Positions 9,193 to 17,543 of a stretch of DNA of 64,000 nt are shown piece after piece. The notes below the pieces were generated by a model. The model was not told where the DNA came from, did not search any database, and saw nothing but the letters and a program-made list of their open reading frames with translations. The position numbers and the translations under genes are program-made. This DNA is from Mycobacterium heidelbergense (GTDB taxonomy: Bacteria; Actinomycetota; Actinomycetes; Mycobacteriales; Mycobacteriaceae). Positions within the stretch are counted from its first letter, which is position 1, and every line of letters starts with the position of its first letter. The stretch is taken from assembly GCF_010730745.1 (NCBI RefSeq), contig NZ_AP022615.1, positions 4,650,001 to 4,714,000 on the forward strand, written 5' to 3'.

Positions 9193-9447
9193 TTATCCGG
9201 TCCAGAGGATGTTGAAGATGATCAGGAGTTCGGCGTTGTCATCGACTCGGAAAGATAGGAGGCCGTGCTCGCCGAATTGGGTTTCCCGGTAGTCCGGCTG
9301 GTCGTCGGGGTAGACGGGCCAGGCATCCCACGGAGTGTCGGCGAGCCGGATAATCCGTTCCATGAGAGCGTCGTAGGCGCTGGGGTGGTCGATGAGGTCG
9401 GCGAACTGATCCTGTGCTCGTCCGATGAGCATCGGCCGGTAGCTCAC
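9193..9447 (-). CDS. Small protein, possible ParE/RelE-like toxin
   Basis: An 84-residue acidic protein (MSYRPMLIGRAQDQFADLID...) ends in FRVDDNAELLIIFNILWTG. The compact size and the C-terminal run of beta-strand-like hydrophobic residues after DDNAELLI resemble ParE/RelE-fold toxins. Clear catalytic residues are not visible, so this remains a structural guess. Its GTG start overlaps the stop of the upstream gene in GTGA, so the two are translationally coupled as in toxin-antitoxin pairs. Confidence 0.6.
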   Translation of the reverse strand: MSYRPMLIGRAQDQFADLIDHPSAYDALMERIIRLADTPWDAWPVYPDDQPDYRETQFGEHGLLSFRVDDNAELLIIFNILWTG

Positions 9448-9725
9448 CGTTTATCGTCCCACCCCGGCAGCGGAACAAGGTCTTCAGGGCGGGCGTCGCG
9501 GGCGGCCTGTGCGGCGGCGGCGAAACCGGGGTCGGTGTAGGCGGTGGCGCGGAGCCGCCAGCGGTGCAGCAGGGCGCGCAGCTCGGGCCACTGCCCGACT
9601 TCGCGGGCAGCGTCGAGTCCGGCCCGGTATTCGGCGAGGAACTGTTCGTGCCAGCGGTCTGGTAACAGCGCCAGGGTTTGCGTGGGGTCGTCGGGGTCCG
9701 GGGGAAACGCCGATTCTGCGGTCAC
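9444..9725 (-). CDS. Small protein coupled to 9193-9447, possible antitoxin
   Basis: A 93-residue, largely helical protein (VTAESAFPPDPDDPTQTLAL...) has a WHEQFLAEYRAGLDAARE helix and a second helix-rich half, without a recognised DNA-binding motif. The start is the GTG at 9725 after GGAGAG. The stop overlaps the start of the downstream small gene by 4 bases. Gene order and coupling suggest an antitoxin-like partner; this is inference from arrangement. Confidence 0.6.
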   Translation of the reverse strand: MTAESAFPPDPDDPTQTLALLPDRWHEQFLAEYRAGLDAAREVGQWPELRALLHRWRLRATAYTDPGFAAAAQAARDARPEDLVPLPGWDDKR

Positions 9726-9779
9726 GTCACACACTCTCCTTGGCTTTGCCGTGCTGAATGGTTCGATAACAGTTGGCCA

Positions 9780-9990
9780 TGACACCTTGAGCAGGTCGAC
9801 CTCGAATTCGGCGAAGATGGCGCGCCCTGTTAGTGCCGCTGAGTCCGTAGTCGAGATAGATCCGGTCCTCAGCGACGCCGAGTTCGCGAAGTCGTTGCTG
9901 TTGCACGGTAAGGTCCTGCGAGTCCGTCGAGCAGCGCGCATATCCAACGAGCGTGCCAGTAGTGGGATTATCGAAGTGTAAGGATAACCC
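9780..9990 (-). pseudogene. Serine resolvase/invertase relic
   Basis: The segment LVGYARCSTDSQDLTVQQQR...IYLDYGLSGTN is the N-terminal catalytic domain of a serine recombinase, including the catalytic Ser in the YARxSTDSQ region. Directly after it the frame changes and continues with IFAEFEVDLLK, which in intact relatives lies about 60 residues further on. An internal deletion with frameshift has therefore removed the core, and the C-terminal DNA-binding part is missing. No start codon is evident. It is a leftover of a mobile element or invertase. Confidence 0.75.
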
Positions 9991-10271
9991 CTGCTCATTG
10001 AGAATAGTTGCGCACGAGGTGTCTGAGACGGCGCGCGAGATCGGACGGATTCGGGTTGGTGTCGCCCCGGCGGCTCCAGCCGCTCGGTGAGGCACGTCGG
10101 CGGGAAATCGTCCGGGCTTCTTGGAAATCGTGCCTCGATTTCGAAGTACGTGATCAGATCCTCTGTCGACCACTTCCAGCGCGAGGCCGAACTGTAGGAC
10201 GGCAACGCCCCATTCGTCCTGCGAATGACGCGGCTACTTTGCACTTCGGTCAGTTTCGGGAGTCCGGGCAA

Positions 10272-11540
10272 TCAGAATGCGTCGGGATTCCGCTGTACGT
10301 CGACCGGCACCGAATGCCGGTACAGGCGGGAGGCGTTCTCCCAGCTGAACTTACGAATCACGTCCGGCGGCAGATCGCCGATCTGTTCGTGGATCGTTTG
10401 TTGGGTGTGCGGCCAGGTGGAGTCGCAGTGCGGGTAATCGGCCTCCAACATGATGTTGTCCACGCCGATCCGGTCCCGCTGCACGAACGACGACTTGTCT
10501 TCCACCGCGCAGAACCAGAAGTTGCGAGTGAAAACCTCCGCCGGAGTTAAGCTTTCGCCAAGCGCCCGCCAGGTGCCATACATCGCGTGATAGCTCAGCA
10601 TGTGGTCCAGGCGGTCCAGCAGCCCGGCGACCCAGCCGATTCCGCCTTCGGACAAACAGATTTTCAGAGTGGGGAACCTGCTGGGCAGGCCGGAGTACAG
10701 CCAATCGACCGCCGCCGAAATGGCATAGGCGAAGAACAGCACCCCCTGCACGTCCGGCGGCGCATCGTCGGTGGTGGACGGCGAGGAACCGGACGACCCG
10801 ATGTGCAGGTTCACCACCGTGTCCGTCTCGGCGCAGGCCGCCATCATCGGGTCCCAGTGACCGGAATGAATGCTCGGCAACCCGAGCATCGCCGGGTTCT
10901 CGCTGAACGTGACGGCGTGAAACCCGCGCTCGGCGTTCTCGTAGATCATCTTGGCGCCGAGCTCGGGGTCCAGCAGCCACGGCAATTGGCACGGGATGAT
11001 GCGTTCGGGATAGGAGCCCGCCCACACCTCGAGGTGCCAGTCGTTCCACGCGCGCACCGAGGCCAGCGCCAGGTCCCGATCGTTGGTCACCTGTTGCAGC
11101 CGCTGGCCGGCGAACCCCGGCAGGAACGACGGGAAGTTGAGCGAGGCGTAGATGCCGTTGAGGTCCATGTCCCTGACGCGCTCGTGGATATCCCATGCGC
11201 CCCTGCGCATCTCGTCGAATCGGACCGGCTCGAAGCCGTACTCCGCCACCGGGCGCCCGACGACGGCGTTGAACCCGACGTTGGGCAGCTCCCGGCCGTC
11301 GTAGACCCACGCCTGTCCCCCGCCGTCGGCCTCCACGACTTGGGGCGCGCGGTCGGCGAACTTGCGCGGCACGCGTCCGGCGAAGGTGTCCGGCGGTTCG
11401 ACGATGTGATCGTCCACCGAGATCACCGTGTAGCGGCGCGGCGCCCGGGGCGGATCCGGCAGAAACGTGACCGAGCGCTGCCCGCCGGTCTTCGCCGTGG
11501 TGAAATTCAGGTTAGCGGCCAGCTCGTCGATCGATTTCAC
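10272..11540 (-). CDS. Amidohydrolase-2 family metal-dependent hydrolase
   Basis: A 422-residue TIM-barrel amidohydrolase of the group that includes decarboxylases and ring-cleavage hydrolases. The metal-site pattern appears as SVDDHIVEPPD near the N-terminus (D-x-H rather than H-x-H), NLHIG in the middle and MLEADYPHCDSTW near the C-terminus. It is the last gene of a run with the class II aldolase and the acyl-CoA synthetase, separated from the aldolase by 111 bases that contain a hairpin repeat. A role in breakdown of an aromatic or cyclic acid is likely but not proven. Confidence 0.85.
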   Translation of the reverse strand: MKSIDELAANLNFTTAKTGGQRSVTFLPDPPRAPRRYTVISVDDHIVEPPDTFAGRVPRKFADRAPQVVEADGGGQAWVYDGRELPNVGFNAVVGRPVAEYGFEPVRFDEMRRGAWDIHERVRDMDLNGIYASLNFPSFLPGFAGQRLQQVTNDRDLALASVRAWNDWHLEVWAGSYPERIIPCQLPWLLDPELGAKMIYENAERGFHAVTFSENPAMLGLPSIHSGHWDPMMAACAETDTVVNLHIGSSGSSPSTTDDAPPDVQGVLFFAYAISAAVDWLYSGLPSRFPTLKICLSEGGIGWVAGLLDRLDHMLSYHAMYGTWRALGESLTPAEVFTRNFWFCAVEDKSSFVQRDRIGVDNIMLEADYPHCDSTWPHTQQTIHEQIGDLPPDVIRKFSWENASRLYRHSVPVDVQRNPDAF

Positions 11541-11587
11541 TCGTCAACCTCCTTGCGGGAGCATCCAGTGTGCAACGTCGGCTTTCG

Positions 11588-11638
11588 GTGTGCGTCCAGG
11601 GCGGGAATCGGGGGCCGGATTGCGCCCTGGACGCACAC
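11588..11638. repeat. Inverted repeat with GTGTGCGTCCAGGGCG arms
   Basis: Perfect 16-bp arms enclose a 19-base loop, between the amidohydrolase start and the aldolase stop. A related element with the same GTGTGCGTCCA core lies at 24004-24079, so this is probably a dispersed intergenic repeat that can act as a hairpin in the transcript. Confidence 0.7.
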
Positions 11639-11651
11639 CCGACGACCAGGC

Positions 11652-12425
11652 TCAGGTGAGCACATCGGGATCGGCCTTGATGGTCATCCGTGCCGCCCCC
11701 GCCCAATAGACGTCGGCGGCCCGTTCGATGAGCGACTGTTGCATGCCCGCCATGTCCGACCAATTCATCCGCACCGGCTCCTTGCCGGTCAGCATGACGT
11801 CGTAGGCCAGCTTGCGTACCCGTTCGATCGATGCCGCCCGGTAGACGGCCTCGGGTAGGTTGCGCCCCGTTGCGATGACGCCGTGGTTGGCCAGGATCGT
11901 GAGGTTGGCGCCACCGATGCGCGCGGCGAGATCCGCTGCGCGAGCGGGGGTGTCGACCTCGCCGTCGTAGGTGTCGATCAGACACAGGTCATCGAGGTAC
12001 AGCGAACCGGTTTGGTGGACCAGCTGCGGCAGCCTGCCCAACGCGGCCAGCACGCACACGTAGTAGGGGTGGTTGTGAATGACCACCCGGGCGTCATCGC
12101 GGACGCGGTGCAGTTCCGTGTGGATGTGGATCGCCGGGGTGACATCCCAGCGGCCACGGACCACCCGCGCGTCGCCGTCCACCACGCAGATGTCCGAGGC
12201 GGTGAGCTCCTGCCACCACAGCCCCCACGGATTGACGAACATGTCGGTGTGGCCCTCGGGCTGCCAGGTGATGTGTCCGGCCATGTTCTCCGCGAACCCG
12301 ATGACGGCGAGGTGGCGGAAGGCGACCGCCAGGGCCTGCTCGTCGGACAGCTCGACCCCGATCGGGGGCACCACCGACGGCGCCCAGACCTCCAGGCCTC
12401 CTCGCCGTGGGTTAGCAGCGTTCAT
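11652..12425 (-). CDS. Class II aldolase/adducin family protein
   Basis: A 257-residue zinc-dependent aldolase/epimerase-like enzyme. It has the metal-binding HIHTELHR and HNHPYY motifs in the centre, NHGV near residue 175, and a C-terminal helix pair. Relatives cleave or decarboxylate hydroxy-acid phosphates, but many mycobacterial members lack an assigned substrate. Its first 14 bases overlap the end of the acyl-CoA synthetase gene, so the two are co-transcribed and probably coupled. Confidence 0.85.
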   Translation of the reverse strand: MNAANPRRGGLEVWAPSVVPPIGVELSDEQALAVAFRHLAVIGFAENMAGHITWQPEGHTDMFVNPWGLWWQELTASDICVVDGDARVVRGRWDVTPAIHIHTELHRVRDDARVVIHNHPYYVCVLAALGRLPQLVHQTGSLYLDDLCLIDTYDGEVDTPARAADLAARIGGANLTILANHGVIATGRNLPEAVYRAASIERVRKLAYDVMLTGKEPVRMNWSDMAGMQQSLIERAADVYWAGAARMTIKADPDVLT

Positions 12426-14040
12426 GATCGGCCTCCATCCTGATTCGAATATCCTCGCGGAGCAGGCCCTTGGCGACCTTGCCGCCGGACGATCGGGGAA
12501 GCTCGTCGACCACGAGGAGTCGTTCGGGCAGCAGTTCCTTGGAGATGCCCAGCGCCAACAGGTGCTCGATGAGCCCGGGCAGGTCGATGGCGTGAGAATC
12601 GGCGAGTTCGGCGTAGACGCACACCTTTTCGCCGAACACCGGATCGGGCATCGCGACCGCCGCCGCGACCGCGACGGCGGGGTGGGTCGTGACGGCGTCC
12701 TCGACCTGGGTTGCGCTGATGTTCTTGCCGCCGCGCAGGATGAAGTCGGAGGTTCGGCCGGTGACGGTCAGGTAGCCGTCCGCGTCGATCTCGCAGATGT
12801 CGCCCATGCGCATCCACCCGTCGGGGGTGAACAGCCTGTCGTGGTCGGTCCCGCCGAGGTAGCCGAGGCTGGTCGCCGGTCCGCGGCACGCGGGCTGGCC
12901 CCGGCCGGTCTCGGTGACGTCCCGATCCCCGTCGAAGAGCCGGACCGCCATTTCGGGGACGATGCGGCCGCCGGTGCGGAGTCGGCGTTGGCGCGAGTCG
13001 TCGAGGGTCGTCGCGCTGAGCATCCCGGTCTCGTTGGAGCCGTAGAACTGCAGGATCTTCGCGCCGGTGAGCTCCTCGAATGCGGCGGCGGGCCGGTACG
13101 GCAGCGCCTCGCCGCCGGCGAAAACGACGCGCAGCGAACTCAAGTCATGGTCCCGGCACGCGGGGTCGGCCATCAGCATGGTCAATTGCGTGCTGACACA
13201 ACACAACACGGTCACCTTATGACGGGCGATCGCCTCGCACGCCGCGCTCGGGGTGAACCGCGAAAGGATCACGGCCGTGGCACCGAGATAGATCGGAGTG
13301 GTGTGGCTGGTCCATATGCCAAAACCGAAAGGGGTGGGTATGACGGGCAAGAACGTGTCGTCCGACGTCAGCAACCCGTTGGCGACGGCCTTCTGATGGA
13401 AGTAGTGCCACCGGTTTTGGGTGTGCACCACGCATTTGGGCAGGCCCGTCGTCCCGGAGGTGGAGTTGATGAGAAAGACGTCGTCGGGGCCGAGTTGTGC
13501 GTCGGCCCCCACCGCCCTGGGTTCCACGTGAACGCTCAGCCGCGGCGCGCCGGCGTCGCCGCCGAGGACCAGCGTGGGCACGGCGGATTCGTCGGCCACA
13601 CCCGCCGCGGCGTCGCCATGCTGCCGATCGGCGATCAGGATTTTGGGCCGCGAATTGCGCAGTATCGCGGCGACCTCGCGGGTCCCGGCGCGCGCGCCGA
13701 TGCCGACCACGACGGCGCCGCAGCGTTCGATCGCGACGAACAGCACGTGGATGGCGGCGGAATCGCCGTGCCACACCGCGACCCGATCGCCGCGCGCCAC
13801 TCCGAGGCCCGCCAGTTGCTCCGCCAGATCGCCAGCGGCAGAGTCGAATTCGCGCCAGTTCAACGACGCGCCGCCGTGGTCGACGTAGGCGGGACGGTCC
13901 GGTGTGGATTCGGCGTTGCGACGCACCGCGTCCGACAGCGTCGAATCCGACCACCAGCCGGCGGCGCGAAACCGGGCCGGGTCCTCGTCGGAGAATGCCG
14001 GCGAGCCCACGGCATCCAGCCGACCGGCGCTCATTCCCAA
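12412..14040 (-). CDS. Acyl-CoA synthetase / AMP-dependent ligase
   Basis: A 542-residue adenylate-forming enzyme that activates a carboxylic acid to its CoA thioester. The motifs are complete: STSGTTGLPKC (AMP-binding loop), FYGSNETGM, MRMGDICEIDADGYLTVTGR (hinge) and RSSGGKVAKG with the catalytic lysine. It is first in an operon with the class II aldolase and amidohydrolase, which suggests activation of an imported acid before its breakdown. The substrate could be aryl or acyl. Confidence 0.9.
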   Translation of the reverse strand: MGMSAGRLDAVGSPAFSDEDPARFRAAGWWSDSTLSDAVRRNAESTPDRPAYVDHGGASLNWREFDSAAGDLAEQLAGLGVARGDRVAVWHGDSAAIHVLFVAIERCGAVVVGIGARAGTREVAAILRNSRPKILIADRQHGDAAAGVADESAVPTLVLGGDAGAPRLSVHVEPRAVGADAQLGPDDVFLINSTSGTTGLPKCVVHTQNRWHYFHQKAVANGLLTSDDTFLPVIPTPFGFGIWTSHTTPIYLGATAVILSRFTPSAACEAIARHKVTVLCCVSTQLTMLMADPACRDHDLSSLRVVFAGGEALPYRPAAAFEELTGAKILQFYGSNETGMLSATTLDDSRQRRLRTGGRIVPEMAVRLFDGDRDVTETGRGQPACRGPATSLGYLGGTDHDRLFTPDGWMRMGDICEIDADGYLTVTGRTSDFILRGGKNISATQVEDAVTTHPAVAVAAAVAMPDPVFGEKVCVYAELADSHAIDLPGLIEHLLALGISKELLPERLLVVDELPRSSGGKVAKGLLREDIRIRMEADHERC

Positions 14041-14091
14041 ATGATAGGGAAACCGCGCGTCGTTTCGTCAGGGAAGTTCCGTCGCGAGGCC

Positions 14092-14412
14092 TTACGGCTT
14101 CTGCGGCGCGGGAGTGTTGTGCTGCCTGGCGTCCGTGGTGCGCGGGCGAACGTGCGACCAAGGACAGGTGACGCGCGGAATGCAGCCACAGTTGAGGCCG
14201 ACGATGCAGGGGCTCCCGCCCACGGGCTGTACGGGGATGGTCCCGCCGCCCCCATCGGTGGGGGTTGGCGCCACACCCGACAAAGCGCTCTGTGCGCGAT
14301 TCGGGGACTCACCAGCGCCGACCTGGCCGCCGCTGAGGCCCAAGACGACCGCAAAGATCAGCGCGGCGCCGCCGCACACGCCGGCCGCCAGCCTGCCCTT
14401 GCGATTCGTCAC
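14092..14412 (-). CDS. Small exported proline/cysteine-containing protein
   Basis: About 106 residues. The start at the GTG at 14412 is preceded by AGGA and gives VTNRKGRLAAGVCGGAALIF, a classic N-terminal signal or anchor helix. The mature part is Pro- and Gly-rich with four cysteines in two clusters (CIVGLNCGC, CPW). No family is recognised. It is upstream of and in line with the acyl-CoA synthetase gene, 52 bases away. Confidence 0.6.
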   Translation of the reverse strand: MTNRKGRLAAGVCGGAALIFAVVLGLSGGQVGAGESPNRAQSALSGVAPTPTDGGGGTIPVQPVGGSPCIVGLNCGCIPRVTCPWSHVRPRTTDARQHNTPAPQKP

Positions 14413-14510
14413 GGCTACCAATCCTAATTTTCGGTCGCGGGATGCGCGCCGCGACACAGGATGCTTTAGTCAAACCCGACGGTGGCTGCCAGCACAGGAG
14501 GCGATGGCGA

Positions 14511-15026
14511 ATGAGGACCACGCGAATTGCCGGGCTTTGGCCGGGGCTGCTGGTTGGCGCCGCGGCCGGGGCCGCGGGCACCAGCGCCCTCAATGTGATC
14601 ACCTATCTGGACATCGCGATACGGGGCCGACCGACGAGCACGACGCCCGAACGAACCGTCGAGGCGATGGCCAGGCTGGTTGGCCTCACGGTACCGGGCA
14701 CCGGTGACGTCTTGACCAACCGGCTTCTGGGACTCGGCGCGCTCACCGGGTATGCCGCGGGCATCGGAATGGGCCTCATCCTCGGGCTGGCCTACGCGCT
14801 GGGTTGGCGCCCGGGATTGTTCGTCGCCACGTTGGTGGCGGCGGCGATCGCCCTGATCGGGACGAACGGGCCGATGACCGTGCTCGGGGTGACGGACCCC
14901 AGGACCTGGGGCATCGTCGGGTGGATCAGCGATCTGATTCCCCACTTCGGGTACGGCGTGGTCACGGCCCTCGTGCTGCACTACCTCTACCCGCCGTCGG
15001 TCCCCCGCCGACGATCGACAACCTGA
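14511..15026 (+). CDS. Small integral membrane protein
   Basis: A 171-residue protein with about four hydrophobic segments (GLLVGAAAGAAGTSALNV, ALTGYAAGIGMGLILGLAYAL, LFVATLVAAAIALIG, FGYGVVTALVLHYLY). The start at 14511 is set by AGGAGG 9 bases upstream. It is unlike any enzyme I recognise. It is followed after 25 bases by a transporter-like membrane protein on the same strand, so the two may form an operon. Confidence 0.75.
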   Translation: MRTTRIAGLWPGLLVGAAAGAAGTSALNVITYLDIAIRGRPTSTTPERTVEAMARLVGLTVPGTGDVLTNRLLGLGALTGYAAGIGMGLILGLAYALGWRPGLFVATLVAAAIALIGTNGPMTVLGVTDPRTWGIVGWISDLIPHFGYGVVTALVLHYLYPPSVPRRRSTT

Positions 15027-15051
15027 GGCGCCCGTCTCGTATTGTCGATCC

Positions 15052-15903
15052 GTGCTGATCGGGTTCCTGCTCGCGCTGGGTTGCTCGGTGTGCTACGGCA
15101 CGGCCACGGTATTGCAGGCCGTCGCGACGCGATCGGTGGAGGCCACCGGCACTTCGGGGGTGGACCCCGTGCTGCTGATGCGCGCCATCCGGCGGTGGCG
15201 CTATCTCGCCGGCATCGGTCTCGACTGCCTCGGCTTCCTGCTTCAGGTGATGGCGCTGCGCCTGGTGCCCATCTACGTCGTCGCCGCGGCGCTGGCCGCC
15301 TCGATCGCCGTCACCGGCATCGTGTCCGCGTGGGTGTTGTCGGCGCGGCTTTCGCCGGCCGAGTGGACGGCCGTGGGCGTGGTGTGCGTGAGCCTCGCCG
15401 CGCTCGCCTGCGCGGCCGGGCCGGGGCATTTTCGGCATGCCCCGGCCGGGCTCGGCTGGGCGCTGATCGGTGTGGTCGCCGCGATAGTCGTGGCGGGCGC
15501 CGCGGCGGGCCGATTGGGTGAGCGCGAGCGAGCGCTCGCCCTTGGCCTCGGCGCCGGAAGCGGATTCGGCGTCGTCGAGATCGCCGTGCGCCTGATGGAC
15601 GTCATCGATCCGACCAAGGCCGCTTTCTACACCCACCCGGCCCTGTACGCGGCGGCCGGAGGCGGGGCCGCCGGATTCCTCTTGCTCACATCGGCCTTAC
15701 AGCGCGGCTCGGTGACCACGACGGTGGCCGCGATGGTCGTCGGCGAAACGATCGCACCCGCCCTCGTGGGAGTGGTGTGGCTGGGCGACACCGCCCGCGC
15801 CGGTCTCGGCTGGCTGGTCGTTCTGGGATTTGTCGTGGCGGTGTCCGGAACGCTGGTCCTGGCCCGGTTCGGCGAAGCGCCCAGTTCCGCCGAGCCCGGT
15901 TGA
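15052..15903 (+). CDS. DMT/EamA-like multi-span membrane transporter
   Basis: A 283-residue protein with about nine or ten hydrophobic helices and the internal two-half arrangement of drug/metabolite transporters (LLALGCSVCYGTATVLQAVA at the start and a second half after residue 140). The GTG start lies 25 bases after the preceding membrane-protein gene. The substrate is unknown. Confidence 0.75.
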   Translation: MLIGFLLALGCSVCYGTATVLQAVATRSVEATGTSGVDPVLLMRAIRRWRYLAGIGLDCLGFLLQVMALRLVPIYVVAAALAASIAVTGIVSAWVLSARLSPAEWTAVGVVCVSLAALACAAGPGHFRHAPAGLGWALIGVVAAIVVAGAAAGRLGERERALALGLGAGSGFGVVEIAVRLMDVIDPTKAAFYTHPALYAAAGGGAAGFLLLTSALQRGSVTTTVAAMVVGETIAPALVGVVWLGDTARAGLGWLVVLGFVVAVSGTLVLARFGEAPSSAEPG

Positions 15904-15956
15904 GCCAACGCGTTACGCTCCCCGGAACCCGTTGCGCCACAGCTGATATCGCATGC

Positions 15957-17543
15957 TCATCGGGTGGTCAGCACCAGCCCGGCGTAGTTTTGACCGGCCA
16001 CGGCGTCGCAGTAGCGCCGGTAGGTGCCGAATCCCCCGGCGTAGGGCATGAAAATCCGTTTCTTGCCTTCGATATTGGCGCCCAGGTACCACGACGACGC
16101 GGCCCTCGGGAACAGGGTCTGCTCGGCGGCCTCGGTGACATGATCGGTCCAGGCGTCGGCGGCATCCCGGCGGGGCTCCACCTCGCTGATTCCGAGCCGA
16201 CGGGCCGTCAACACCAGCTCGATGACCCAGTCGACCTGAATCTCGGCGTGCAGCACCATGTTCGCGAGCACCGACGGGCTGCCGGGTCCGCTGACGGTGA
16301 ACAGATTCGGCAGACCCGGCACCATCATGCCCAGAAACGTCACCGGGCCGTCGGTCCAAACGTCGCGCAGCCGCACTCCCCCGGGCCCGCTCGGGTCGAT
16401 GCGGGTCAGCGCGCCGGTCAGGGCGTCGAAGCCGGTCGCAAAGATGAGCACGTCGCAGGGATAGGTGGCGTCGCCGGTTCGCACTCCGCCGGCGGTGATC
16501 GCGTCGATGGGCTCGCGCCGCAGGTTGACCAGCCGGACGTTGTCGCGGTTGAAGGTGGCGTAATAGCCTGCGTCCGTACAGATTCGCTTGGTCCCGATCG
16601 GGTGATCGACCGGGGTGAGGTCGGCGGCGACGACGGGATCGGTGACGATCTCCCGGATCCGCTCCTCGGCGAACTCCCGGGCGATGTCGTTGGCCGCCAG
16701 GTCGTTGTTCTGATCGGGGAAGGTCTTGGCGAACAGGACGCCGCCCTCCCGCCAGCGCCGCCACAGGGCCTCGGCTCGCTCGTGCGGGTCGGTGTCGAGG
16801 GCGTTCTTGTGGTAGGTGCCGTGCGGCGTGCCCGACGGCGCGTACGCCGAAGTCCGCCGGCGCTCGGGATACTGCTCGCGGATCTGGTGCTGTTCCTCCG
16901 GTGTCCACGGGCGGTTGGGCATCGGGATGGTGTAGTTCGCCGATCGCTGGAACACCACCAGCCGCTCGGCTTCCCTGGCGACGATCGGGACCACCTGAAT
17001 CCCCGACGAACCCGTGCCGATCACGCCGACGCGCTTGCCGCGCAGATCGGGATCCTCGCGCGGCCACGCGGCGGTGAAGTACATCTCGCCCGCGAAATCG
17101 TCGATGCCGCGGATGTCGGGCCGGTTCACTGCCGACAGGCAGCCCGTCGCGCACACCAGGAACCGCGCGGTGTGCGTCTGGCCGCCGGCGGTGCGGACCC
17201 GCCAGCTCCCCCGCTCGAAGTCGGCGCCGACGACGTCGACACCGAACCGGTAGTGGCGGCGCAGCCCGAAGCGGTCCGCGACGTGGCGCAGATAGGCCAG
17301 GATCTCGGGCTGGGCGGCGAAGCGTTCGCTCCACGTCCAGCTTTGCTGCAGCCCGTCGTCGAATGAGTATGAGTAGTCGACGCTTTCGACGTCGCAGCGG
17401 GCGCCCGGGTACCGGTTCCAGTACCAGGTGCCGCCCACGTCGGGGGCCGCCTCGATGCCGATCACCGACAGGCCCGCCGACGCGGCCCGATGCACCGCGT
17501 AAAGCCCCGCGAACCCCGCGCCGATGACGATCACGTCGGTCAT
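15957..17543 (-). CDS. Flavin-containing monooxygenase of Baeyer-Villiger type
   Basis: A 528-residue FAD- and NADPH-binding monooxygenase. It has GAGFAGL (FAD) at the N-terminus, GGTWYWNRYPGARCD (the second type I Baeyer-Villiger fingerprint) at about 40-55, and GTGSSGIQ (NADPH) near 185. The main fingerprint FxGxxxHxxxWP reads FAGEMYFTAAWP, so its histidine is replaced by Phe. The gene overlaps the upstream esterase by ATGA. A ketone-to-ester oxidation followed by ester hydrolysis is an attractive pathway, but the altered fingerprint makes the chemistry uncertain. Confidence 0.85.
   Translation of the reverse strand: MTDVIVIGAGFAGLYAVHRAASAGLSVIGIEAAPDVGGTWYWNRYPGARCDVESVDYSYSFDDGLQQSWTWSERFAAQPEILAYLRHVADRFGLRRHYRFGVDVVGADFERGSWRVRTAGGQTHTARFLVCATGCLSAVNRPDIRGIDDFAGEMYFTAAWPREDPDLRGKRVGVIGTGSSGIQVVPIVAREAERLVVFQRSANYTIPMPNRPWTPEEQHQIREQYPERRRTSAYAPSGTPHGTYHKNALDTDPHERAEALWRRWREGGVLFAKTFPDQNNDLAANDIAREFAEERIREIVTDPVVAADLTPVDHPIGTKRICTDAGYYATFNRDNVRLVNLRREPIDAITAGGVRTGDATYPCDVLIFATGFDALTGALTRIDPSGPGGVRLRDVWTDGPVTFLGMMVPGLPNLFTVSGPGSPSVLANMVLHAEIQVDWVIELVLTARRLGISEVEPRRDAADAWTDHVTEAAEQTLFPRAASSWYLGANIEGKKRIFMPYAGGFGTYRRYCDAVAGQNYAGLVLTTR

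Noticed and set aside
12079..14427. 782-codon open frame on the plus strand
   Set aside because: It lies opposite the acyl-CoA synthetase and aldolase genes, whose motifs are complete on the minus strand.
15777..17366. 529-codon open frame on the plus strand
   Set aside because: It is the antisense shadow of the monooxygenase gene with no protein-like features.
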